Source of the DNA: Obelidium mucronatum
Taxonomy: Eukaryota > Chytridiomycota > Chytridiomycetes > Chytridiales > Chytriomycetaceae
Length of the DNA stretch: 64,000 nucleotides
Reading direction: 5' to 3'
Assembly: GCA_025765595.1 (NCBI GenBank)
Contig: JAIVFH010000127.1
Coordinates: 1 to 64,000, forward strand
Below are positions 10,407 to 20,836 of this stretch, piece by piece. The translations under genes and the position numbers were made by a program. The notes below the pieces were generated by a model. The model was not told where the DNA came from. It did not search any database and saw only the letters and a list, made by a program, of their open reading frames with translations. How positions within the stretch are numbered: position 1 is the first letter of the stretch; every line of letters begins with the position of its first letter.

Positions 10407-13400
10407 ATGAGCACAAAGACCGTACCAGCCCTGCTCGTCAAAAACTTCCACATCAAGAAACGTCGATGGATCGCGGAGCTATGCAGCACCCTTATAGCAC
10501 CTCTTGTGCTCTCTGTGTTCTTGTTGAACATGACGATTGCAACCATAGCCAATCAACCTCTTTCATCATCAAAAATCTATGATCCAACCGATCTTGCAGT
10601 CTATTTTCCTTCCGATTTGCCTTATGGCCGCCTCGTTGTTGTCGATAACACTGCTGGCAGTGGAACCTCCAGCCCCTCAACCAACCCCACTATATCTGCC
10701 ATCGTTGCTGCATTGAAAGTCCCCTCGGATGCTGTTGTATACCAAAGCTCCGAAAACGCCACCAATGCGTACTGCGGGACTGACGTGGACAAATGTGTTG
10801 GTGCAGTCATTTTCCACGCGGTGCCAAGCCCAATCACAAATAAGGGCTTGTGGTCTTACACTGTCCTTGTCGACACCTACTTGAACGCACAGGCTCGGTA
10901 AGTTTAACGTTTTTTTTTAGTAAGGTATCATACTGATGCTCTTATTGTTGACAGAAAATGGTCATCGAATGCTCCTTCTCCTTACCATATTGAACCGTTC
11001 TTGCAAGCCTCCGTTGACGCTGCTATTCTGAGTTTGGTATCCTCCAATAGCACTGCAACTCCGCGAACATCGATTCGTCAAGTGCAATCCCCCATCCCAA
11101 AGTTGCCCATGTTGATTGCGTTTCGAAACTACTTTTCGGCTGTATTGTTTATCATGTGTTACGGTCCCGTTTCTCAGCTTCTCTTGTTTGGAGCCATCAC
11201 CGAAAAACAAGAACGTTTAAAGGAAAGCCTGTGGATGATGGTAACAAATTATTTGATTCAATTAGTACGTGTTACTCACAATATCCTCTTCAAACAGGGT
11301 GTTACTTTTGCAGAATACACCACTTCTTGGTTTCTCACTGCTCTTTTGGAAAGCCTGCCAGTCTGGGTTCTTGTTGCCATCCTCACAAAAGTTATGGTGT
11401 TGCCTGGGACGTCTGCTGCCAGCCTTATTGGGCTCACGATACTTACTGGTCTATCTACAATCTCCTTGACATTTGTTTTTGATGTCTTCTTTGCCAATGC
11501 ACGTACTGGACCCAGTTTGGGGCTTCTTCTTCTCATCGCCGTGACATCTGTGGTGTGTGCTGTCATGTCTGCGGTAGACCTCCAATCCGGGGCTCTTTGG
11601 ATCCTGTCTATTTTGTTTACTCCTGGAGCGTGGTGGATTGGAATGTCCATCATCATCCAAGCTGAAGTTCCTGTCGGTGCCTTACCCGACAAAACCGGCG
11701 GTGTCACTCTGCTTGCGGTATTTTTAATGCTGCTCGGTCAATGCATTGTCTATCTCGGTATTGCTTGGTATCTATCTCATGTTGTACCACAGCCATTTGG
11801 GTCTCCAAGATCTCCGTGGTTCTTGTTTGATTCCGGTTACTGGAACCCAAAAACACAAACTGCTCCAAGTGGCTTTGTTGGATCTTCTAGTGGGAGTGGC
11901 GACGCATTGATTGAAGAGTTGCAAGGCAGTGGGAATATTGGGATTTCCATCAAGAATCTGTCAAAAGTGTTTGTGAACCCGCAAACGAAAACCAAACATG
12001 TTGCAGTCAAAAATTTGTCGTTGGATGTGAAAACGGGGACTGTTTTAGGATTGTTGGGTCGTAACGGTGCTGGAAAGACAAGTAAGTGTGAATGCTTTTT
12101 TTTTATTTTTTTATTTTTTTATTTTTTTTTTGGCGAAACCCTTTTCGAATGTACAACTGATTGAACGCTCTGCTTTCACAGCTCTCATCTCAATGCTCAC
12201 CGGTATTCTTCCACCAACTTCCGGTGATGCGACTGTTGGAGGCTCTTCAATTTTTTCATCCAGAGCTCATACTCGCGGTTCCCTTGGAGTCTGTCCACAG
12301 CAAGACACAATCTTCCCCACATTAACTGTTCGCGAAACCTTGATTCTATACGCCCAAATCAAAAACGTTCCATTCCGCAGAATTTCTGCCGAGGTTGATG
12401 AAATCATGAAGGACATTGGGTTGTCCGAAAAAGCCAACTATCTTTCGGGGTCACTCTCAGGCGGTCAAAAGCGTCGTCTTTCTGTTGGAATCGCCTTTAT
12501 TGGCGGCTCTCAAATTGTAATTCTGGATGAAATGACGTCTGGTGTTGACCCGCTCTCCCGCCGCGAACTCTGGAAAATTGTCGAAAAGTACAAATCAAAA
12601 TGTACGATCCTCTTGACGACCCACTTTTTGGATGAAGCGGAAGCGCTTTCGGATCGTATTGCTATCCTGGGTGAAGGAGAACTCAAATGTGTCGGGAGTA
12701 GTCTGTTTTTAAAGAAAGAGTATGGTGTTGGATACTCGCTTGTCATTGTTGTGCCGGGTATCGCTGCTTCCTATGTGGACCATGTGAAACGGTTGGTTCT
12801 GAGGTTTGCGCCGGATGCGGAAGTCGTGTCTGTGGCTGGTGGTGAAATCCAGTTCCGCTTGTCGCCTACGCATAGCTCTCAGTTTGGAAATATGATTCGT
12901 CAGCTTGAGAGCTCTTCGGATATAATCCAATCTTTCAACTTGACTGTTACTACGTTGGATGAAGTCTTTCTGCGTTTGAGTATGGGCGCAAACCAAAGTG
13001 TTGGTGGTCAACCGAAAATCTCTCCAACTAGAGGGCCTAGTCCAGCTATTAGCTGGCTTTCTGAACACTCTCAAGCTCCATTTACGAAACCAGCTTCTGC
13101 GTCTCGAGTCGTTGCAGTTCGTCCTTCGTTTGTGGCGCAAACGTTCGCGCTGGTCAAGAAGGTTGTTTTGACTACTTTACGTGAAAGGGTACTTTTTTCA
13201 ACGAGAATCCTGTTTCCCATTTTATCTTCAGGTAAATCGTGAAGGATTTATCTCGTTGATGGTTTTTTTGTTCTTCTAACCACCATTTATCCCCTTTTAG
13301 TTATTTGTGCTGTTTTATTACGAAACGATGCAGTTTATGGATGTAATTATGTCCAACCAGCGCCCGCGACAAGCAGTCAATCGCATTTCAAAAATTCTCC

Positions 13401-13895
13401 TCTCTTTGTCTTCCCAGCGTCCTATACCAGTGACTTGTCACAATTATTGAATGGAACGGTACCAGTAGTCGGACTGCCCTCTGCCGACGCCGTTGATTCC
13501 ATAGTCACAAACAAATCCAGCTTCGCAATTCCTCCAATTCTGGACCTATCATCCGAAGCAACATCCCAAGTCAGTGTGCCTTCCGTAGGAGACAGTCAAG
13601 ACATTGCATGCGCGGTGTCCAACCTGGCAACCAACTTGGTTTTGCAAAAGCGGAATCCTGGGGCTTTTGTGAATTTGACTACTCACCGTCTTATTGGTGT
13701 TCCGCAAGTGGATTGGAACTTTGCTCCCATTAATAATGTGATTTGGTTGTTGCAGTTTTTTGGATACGCGATGCCGGGGCTGTTGGCGAGTAATAATTTG
13801 GTGCGGGAACGAACTTCGAATGCCAAGTTTCAACAGTATATTTCTGGTATGCAAACGAACGCAAAGAGAATCCAAATGTCAATCTTCTGATTAAC

Positions 13896-13933
<38 letters not shown>

Positions 13934-16096
13934 AAACAGGTGTTCGTCCATTGGCTTATTGGACTTCTCAATTCATTGTTGACAGTGCGATTGTGTTTTC
14001 CACATCCTTGGTCAGCGCTCTGATCTTTATCCTTGCCAAAACGCCAAACTACAGCGACAGCTTCATCTGGCTCTTCCTCATAATCTTTGGATACGGTCTC
14101 TCTTCAACAACCATCGGATACGTTGCTTCCCACTGGGCAAGATTCCCATCCTCGCTCATTACAATGGTCCTAACCTTTTTTGGAGCCGTTGGGTTCTACA
14201 TGTATCTCAACACACTCGCGATTCTTCTCATTGCTGCAAACTTGAATATCCAAAGCAAAGCTGTGCAAATATTCAATCTTGTCTTGAGTGGTTTGAATCC
14301 TTGCGCCGCGCTGTTTTATGCGCTGTTTTTGTACTCCAATAGTTTGAATCTTCGATGCAATGCGGATTTTTCGGGTGTTTTGTCTCTTTTGGATACAGTG
14401 TGGAAACCGGTTGTAGTCTTGTTTGGGCAGACGGTGGTGTTTTTTGCAATTGCAATCCTTAAAGATGTCAAGCGGGCAACGAAATCATCGACCCATCCCG
14501 ATGGTAATGAAGTCGCTGGTGTTTCAGGCGATGAGGACGTTGTTGCAGAGGATTCTGCTGCATGTAGCGAAAAGATTGTCAAGGACAGTGGGAATCTTGT
14601 TTTGAAACGTCTCAATAAGCAGTATGGAGAAATGGTGGCAGTGAAGGGTCTTTCATTTACGGTCTCAAAAGGGTGAGTGTTTTTTGTTACTTATTTTATT
14701 GTATATGCGCGATATTGAGATGTCGATAGAACGTGTTTTGCTTTGCTGGGATCGAACGGATGTGGAAAGACATCCACCTTCAACATGCTCTGCGGACAAT
14801 CTACTCCCACGTCTGGAGAGGCGTTTGTGAACGGTTGGGGACTCTCTGAAAACATGACTAAAATCCACGAATCGCTTGGCGTTTGTCCGCAATTTGATGC
14901 GCTTCAAGAATACCTCACTGTTCGAGAGGTTATTACTTTCTATGGCCAAGTGAAGGGAATCCCCAGCGCGGAATTGTCGGCAGTCGTTGAAGAACTTATT
15001 GCTCGCTTGGATTTAACGGAGCATGCTGGAAAGCTTGTGGGACACTTGTCTGGAGGAAACAAGAGAAAGACTTCAGTCGCTATTGCGTTGATTGGAGATC
15101 CTCCAGTGATTTTACTGGATGAACCTTCGACTGGAATGGATATCCTCTCAAAGAGAAAAATGTGGGACGTTATTACTGGGTTGCTGGAAAACCATGCAGT
15201 TGTGGTGAGTTTGATTTGAATTCTCATATTGGACTACATTCTGAAAAGCTGAGTACTTTTAGATTACTACTCACAGTATGGAGGAAGCAGAAGCCATTAG
15301 TAACCGATTGGCTATTATGTCCCGCGGCCAGCTAAAGTGTATTGGATCCATGAGCCACCTGCGTGCCAAATTCGCTGCCGGATTAACCATCGAAATGCTA
15401 CTGAGCGATGAACATGTGGATGTCAGATCATTCGGCCTGAGCATCAAGGAACTGTCTTTGGGGCAGGACTTGTACGTCTCGATCCAAACACACGAAGGCC
15501 AAGAACTATCAACTTTGTTTGACAAGTGCGAAGACCTCAAACGGCAAGGCCTCATCCAAGAATACAGAATTTCGCCGTCATCATTGGAACAGATTTTCCT
15601 TGATGTGATCAATGACGCCGAACGCGACTTCAAGCCGCTTGAAGATTTGAAGGGATTGGCTGGAGTAGAGGGTTGGAACAACAAGTACAAGCGTGGTACA
15701 GCTGTGAGAATTAACGCATTTTGGGTCATTTTTGGATTCGGCTGGCTTGCTATGCTTCTCACGACTCTCGTTAGCTTGCTCAGTATTGTAACACTGATAT
15801 TCTCCCCCGCTTCGAAATACGGGTTCCGATACCTCCGATTGCTTGGTACTCCATTCAGCAAGAGCACGTGGGATCGAATCGCTGAACTTGAGAAAACTGT
15901 TGTGGAACGGGAGGATGGCAAATCAATCTATGCCAAGATCTGTTCCATCTTTGCGTGGATTGTTTTCGGATTTCCTATCGCCGTTTTTCATGTCTTCTTG
16001 GCTGTGTTGTCTACCGTTACTTTGGTCGGAGCTGCATTTGCGCCAATGCATATTCGCCTAGCAGTCTATTGCTTGCAGCGCACGAGTTGGAAGTGA
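10407..16096 (+). CDS. ABCA-family full ABC transporter with YccF-like C-terminal extension
   Basis: Seven exons (10407-10897, 10955-12081, 12182-13231, 13301-13846, 13940-14672, 14730-15204, 15263-16096) join without any frameshift into 1751 codons. The order is TMD1-NBD1-TMD2-NBD2. NBD1 has Walker A GRNGAGKT (rebuilt across the second intron), signature LSGGQKRR, Walker B VILDEMTSGVD and switch TTHFLDEAE. NBD2 has GSNGCGKT, LSGGNKRK, ILLDEPSTGMD and THSMEEAE. This layout, with large first extracytoplasmic segments in each half, fits lipid-transporting ABCA proteins. The last 130 residues add two hydrophobic repeats, INAFWVIFGFGWLAML and IFAWIVFGFPIAVFHV, each followed by a T-hydrophobic-G/F-S/A-P turn. 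These resemble the YccF/DUF307 inner-membrane domain and are not part of ordinary ABCA proteins. Substrate and membrane are unknown. Confidence 0.9.
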
Positions 16097-16255
16097 TTTA
16101 TCATATTTCTGTGATGCAGTGATTCGCCTCATTCAACAAGTAAAAAAAATGGTTAGCTCGTCATCGGATTCTTGCCGTGTCAAAAACAGTGGGGGATGTT
16201 ATGTCTTTGAACGAGCAGCGAAACAAAGACAGCGAAATGAATATATTAATAATAT

Positions 16256-17563
16256 TTAAAAATCATAATTATGAGCCTCATCCTCCCCCTCTTCCCCATC
16301 TTTAACGCTCTTGATGTCCGCTGCCTCACTTTCACGAACCACAACTCCAACTTTTCCATTTACGCTGTTCCCAGTCTTTTTGATGGTCTTGAATGTTTCT
16401 TCCATCCCCAAAGGCGGCAATGAACTGCCTTTTGATGTTGCAGCAATTTTAGAAAGCGATACCGAGTTATCCTTGTTGCGGTAAAGTTGGTCATTGTCCA
16501 TATCGGCACAAGCCTCTTCAATGGTACCGCCAAGCGCCGCCTTTCTGTTTAAGATAGCAACCAGGCACCTTTGCAAATTCCTGTAACGAGTGCTAAGAAC
16601 GTCGGAGCCTTTCTGACCTTTAGGGATTACACGGGTCCAGTACTGCTTATGGCGCGTATTGAGCAGCGAGAGTGGACAATCAGGATGATGTACCAATTCA
16701 TACACCTGTTTTTTTTAAAACAGTCACCACACAAACGATTATTTGTAAAAAGAGAAATAGATAAAAAAAAAAACCTGAAGACAAGAAGTGAAGTCCCCGA
16801 GTTCTGGTAGCGTAACTGAAGGAATATTATGCTGAAACCTATTGTTTCCCTTTAGCTGTTTTGGTATTTTGCCAAACGGCTGATGGTACTCGACGCGATA
16901 GCGCCCTTTCCCGATTTCCATGTTTACTAATACTAAAGGAGCTACTGCTTCAGCCGATTCAAGAGCTGGTGATTCCGGCGCAATTGCTATTGGGATGGGA
17001 GCGGCAACATCAAGAGCTATAGATTCCGCAGCAACTGCAACTAAAGCAGTGTCGCCAGTGCAAGCCGACGAAGCAGGCGGTTGCATTACATCATCGCGTT
17101 GCTGCATTTGATTGTTCAATGAAATCCACCCACCAAGAGAAAGCGAAACTTGTCCGAACTCTGAGACAAAACGCAATAGACTCACCAACGCGTCAATGAT
17201 TTCCTTTCCCATCAAATCAGAAATCGCCGTCTGCACAGCCTTTTTAGCTTCGTTTCGGATTACTTCCGCCAGGTCGACCAGCAACTCCTTTTTAAACTGG
17301 ACTAAAGTTTCCGGACTAATATCAACGCTACCAGTCGTTCCGGGCATAAATTCAGCAGCACTGGCAGTGGTTGACTTTCTCGCGCCAGCATTCGCGTCCT
17401 CGGTGCTTTTGCGCTTGCGAGGATTAGCCGTGGTTGATTCCAGTAGTGGAAGCCGCGTTGCCGGCGACGGCGACTCGTGCGCTGGCGGCGCATTTGCGCT
17501 CTTGCGGGCGAGTGCTTTTAAGTAGAGATGTCGGAAGGTGGCTTCGGATAGGGATAGCAGCAT
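16256..17563 (-). CDS. Unknown protein, possibly nuclear
   Basis: Two exons, 17563-16775 and 16705-16256, join in frame (412 aa) across a 70-nt intron bounded by GT and ACAG. The N-terminus contains a basic stretch, NPRKRKSTEDANAGARKS, that looks like a nuclear localisation signal. The middle has an amphipathic helix region rich in Leu/Val/Ala and an Ala/Pro/Val-rich linker. The C-terminal third has a compact aromatic and basic region, QVYELVHHPDCPLSLLNTRH followed by VLSTRYRNLQRCLVAI, which may be a DNA- or protein-binding module, and then an acidic tail. I do not recognise a family. It is convergent with the ABCA gene (159-bp gap) and lies 265 bp outside the left end of the transposon, so it is probably not part of that element. 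Confidence 0.6.
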
Positions 17564-17827
17564 TGTTTTTTATTATTATTTGAGTTAAATATCATTGCAC
17601 AGGACAGAGCCCAGAGTTTTGCAATAGTTCACATTATGGCACTGGTCGGTTGTGTTTACTGTAGTAACGCGTGCCATTGCAGTTTGCATCTGCCACTATT
17701 ATTTACAACACAACCAACTCATCTTTCAATGGCCAAGACCCAAAACACGCGTCGAACAGAAATAATATTGCCAATTGGCGCAGTGTGAAGTCTATTTTCA
17801 AGTGAGTATTCATATTAGAGTTATAAT

Positions 17828-17857
17828 TGGGTGAGTCTGAGATAGAAAGGGACCTCA
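17828..17857 (+). repeat. Left terminal inverted repeat of the transposon
   Basis: 30 nt beginning TGGGTGAGTCTGAGATAG and ending GGGACCTCA. It is the exact reverse complement of 20474-20503. Confidence 0.85.
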
Positions 17858-18059
17858 GAGCACAAACTGAAGTCTTGAGATAAATAGGTTCAAAGTTTCC
17901 AAAAAAATGATCCAAATCTTGTTTTGTTGGTTAATTAATGCGGACAATCTGTCAGAGAAATTTTTCGAAAACTCCAACCCCTTCCCATTGAAAAGAATAA
18001 AAATATAAAAAAAAAAAATTATGATAAAACACAGTCGCTGAATTTATACGCAATAAAAA

Positions 18060-20260
18060 CTACTCTTCTTCCTCGGCAATCACAAGAACCTCATTAGACC
18101 AAATCTTACTAATCTCGCCCATCTTCAGAATGTGTTGGTCTTCAAGACCCTTCAACTTCACATTCTTCACCGCCACACTCCCTCTTCCTTCCTCACACTT
18201 CTTCTTTGTAGATAAATACCGCTCGTTCTCTTTTTCAACAAGACTCTCCTTGTATTCAGTGAAAGAGGAATCAAGATGGGGGGCAAATTGAGCTCGATCC
18301 TCAGGCGTCAACAAAATGCTTCGCTTGATTTTATCAATTTGCTTTAAACGATCAATTGAAAGAGCGTCGGCTGGCATCTTGAAATGGCATAACATCTTGA
18401 ATCCTGGGGTGACAACAGAGTCCATAACACCCGAAATAACTGCCACAGTGACAGCAGGACGAAGTAAATTCTTTTCCTGCCAAGCATCTTGATCAGACTC
18501 TCGAAATCGAACTGTTCCAAGCTTATCATCAGGGAATTCGAACTCATGCATTGACATGATTTTTGGGACAGTCCCTTCAAAGAACTGCTCAAGGAATGCG
18601 GACCAAGTCCACCATGAAACATCGGTATCTTTTATGGCAGTGTTTTGTTCAGAACGATTGACACAATCAGCAAATTGCGCAGGTGTCCAGATGTTTGATG
18701 AGTGGAAGTCACGTTTGATGACTCCAAAGTTTGCATCTGGTCCAAACTTGGTGTGCCCAGCAACCATGAAGTTTAACTTCACTCTTGAGACCCCCTTCAT
18801 GATGACAAGAAGCAAGTAGAAGTACATCGACCACCGGTTTTTGTTTTGGCCTGAGCAGTTGTCTGCCCATGCATGGAGTTCTTGGGCACCGTGGTCACTA
18901 TAGTGTAACTTGAGGTCATGAAAGATTACAGACATCACTCGATCCTTTTGGGCAGCTTTCGGGTTGGGCGCAGATCCTTCCACCATCAAATAGTTGTTTT
19001 GCGTACGAGCAGACTCACAGCAGACACCACAGAACTCAACCTTTAAACCGGTCATGAAGTAAAAACAGTTTTGCTGTCGAACAGATTGAGGAAGAAGGAC
19101 TTTTTGGGCGAAATCATACTGAATACACCAAACTCCACTTGTACGACATTCCTTCACATCATCCCGATATTTTCGCTTCATCACAAGAGCAGCATCGCGG
19201 TGATCAACAAGCGCTGCTTTGGCTGCAGGAGTATCAATGGCTCTAAGTTGGGTGCACTTGTCGCAAAAACCAGATCCTGGTTTCATTATTTTGATGTGCG
19301 AGCAGAGTTTGTTCCAGATTTGGTAGAAACTCTTTAATGACAACGGAATTACATGCAAGTCACCACAATCTTTCAAGTATGAGTCGAAAACATGCTTTCG
19401 TCTCGTTTCTGGATGTAGGAGAATCTGGGCTCCAGTTCCGCCAGGGTTTGGATAACCATAGATGCTGGCAAATCGAATAATGCTCCTGGCAACTCTTTGC
19501 ATTCCATATGACAGGCGGTTACCGCGTCGACCAGTCAAACCATGGTGGCCAAGTTTGGAGGAGAAGGGATTGGCACGCTGTTTCTGAAGTGCAAGTTTCA
19601 AGCCCTTCTGCGTCACCAGTGTTAAGTTGTGCCAAAGAGTTTTGCAGAGTTTTCGTCCAAAGAGTTGGTACGTGACGTTTGCTTGATCACGGCTTTCAGT
19701 GACTACTCTCTTTCTTTTCCCCCCGAGATTCACCGGAGCAGCAGACATGGATACTGGCTCACATGCAATAGTAAGATATGTTGCTAACCATTCCCGATGT
19801 TCTGCTGGTGTTTTACTGCTGAAGAAGGCTTGGATTCGATGGGCCTCTCTGTCGGTCAACTGATTATGGGGCTTTCCGCAGTTTACCGCACAATACTCGC
19901 TCTAACAATAGCAGACAACATTAATAATGCACTATTATAACAATACTGAGAGAATACCACAGGTTTGGTGTCCCTGACATCTTCGTAGCCATTCATTTCC
20001 TCCTCTTCCGCTTCTTCATCCACCTCCTGCTCATCGTCTGAAATGCCCAGACTCTGATGCAACCGATCCAGATCATCATTTGGATCGTCCTCTTTGTTTG
20101 CTTCTGAGTCGTCATCAGATGGATCTTGCTCATCGTCTGAGTCCACAACAGCAGGGGCTGCTGTTGCCCAATGGTTGCGATAGGCCTTCTGAGACACGCC
20201 GAGTCCATCACCATCATCAGGGAAGTCATCCAGATCTTGTAGAGTTGGTTGGTTTGGCAT
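18060..20260 (-). CDS. Transposase-like protein (DUF7869/DDE-like)
   Basis: Two exons, 20260-19958 and 19859-18060, join in frame across a 98-nt intron (700 aa). The N-terminus is strongly acidic (runs of D and E). The C-terminal 450 residues contain a cysteine pair CDKCTQL, then the hallmark series CIQYDFAQ, ELHAWADNCSGQNKNR, VAGHTKFGPDANFGVIKRDF and WTPAQFADCVNR. This HADNCSGQNKNN...GHTK order is what I recall for eukaryotic transposase-related proteins annotated DUF7869; the aspartates in YDF, ADN and GPDANF are candidate metal ligands. It is the only gene inside the 30-bp inverted repeats, which supports a transposase role. A short upstream ORF starting at 20421 in another frame is not needed for the model. 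Confidence 0.7.
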
Positions 20261-20473
20261 ATAGTGGCTTTTGGGGAATTTTTTTGTTTTTTGTGTTTTG
20301 CGCGCTTCGCAGCCACCACACCCGCCTTGTTTTCTTGAGCTCTAATCCACTCACTTTCAACTGTGATAACACAATCAATTATTATCGGATCTTTATAAAT
20401 TTTTATTCCACTGAAAGCCATGCTTCCTGTGATGAATTTTATACAAAAATCTCAATTTTGACCGTTTTGTTTT

Positions 20474-20503
20474 TGAGGTCCCTTTCTATCTCAGACTCAC
20501 CCA
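20474..20503 (-). repeat. Right terminal inverted repeat of the transposon
   Basis: Perfect reverse complement of 17828-17857. The outer end is followed by TATTTGACATAAATTC and then, 28 bp on, the first base of the tRNA gene. Confidence 0.85.
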
Positions 20504-20531
20504 TATTTGACATAAATTCTCAAAGTCACAA

Positions 20532-20605
20532 GCTCGGTTGGCTCAGCTGGCAGTAGCGTGGGGCTGTTAACCTCAAGGTCACTGGTTCGATCCCAGTATC
20601 GAGCG
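20532..20605 (+). tRNA. tRNA-Asn (anticodon GTT)
   Basis: A cloverleaf can be drawn by eye. The acceptor stem GCTCGGT/ATCGAGC has 7 pairs with one G-U. The anticodon stem TGGGG/CCTCA has 5 pairs with one wobble and the loop CTGTTAA, giving anticodon GTT. The T arm is ACTGG-TTCGATC-CCAGT, and the discriminator is G. The D stem is weak (three pairs plus a mismatch). No intron. A TTTT run follows at 20609-20612. Confidence 0.9.
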
Positions 20606-20608
20606 CAC

Positions 20609-20612
20609 TTTT
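20609..20612 (+). terminator. RNA polymerase III terminator of tRNA-Asn
   Basis: A run of four T residues starts four bases after the tRNA 3' end, the usual position for a Pol III terminator. Confidence 0.7.
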
Positions 20613-20836
20613 AGTTGTATGGTGCGATTATGTTGTTAGGGTTTTTCTTGTAGTCTTATTGGTTGCGTTTGGTTGCGTTCAACCATTGCAAATGATGCCC
20701 AAATCTCGGGGTCTCAATACCCACTAGTTTAAACTCGCTCTGGAAAGGACCCTATTGTTATGTTCATTATTGATGAGCATATTTTTATGATGGGTGATAT
20801 TGGTTTCTGAGAAAAGTTGAGAGCATCAAGCCAGCC

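Larger units (their letters stand above)
17828..20503. mobile_element. DNA transposon with perfect 30-bp terminal inverted repeats
   Basis: A 2676-bp element bounded by a perfect 30-bp inverted repeat (17828-17857 and 20474-20503, outer ends TGGGTGAGTCTGAG and CTCAGACTCACCCA). It contains one spliced minus-strand gene with transposase features. No clear target-site duplication is visible: the flanks are ATAAT on the left and TATTT on the right. The right end lies 28 bp upstream of a tRNA-Asn gene. Intact repeats and an intact ORF suggest recent activity. Confidence 0.8.

Noticed and set aside
16256..17563. Inclusion of this gene in the neighbouring transposon
   Set aside because: The left terminal inverted repeat is at 17828, outside this gene, and there is no second copy of the repeat to its left.
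17815..20515. Target-site duplication flanking the transposon
   Set aside because: The flanks do not share a direct repeat longer than one base, so none is claimed.
20080..20556. 158-codon plus-strand ORF crossing the right transposon end
   Set aside because: Antisense to the acidic transposase exon and runs through the terminal inverted repeat.
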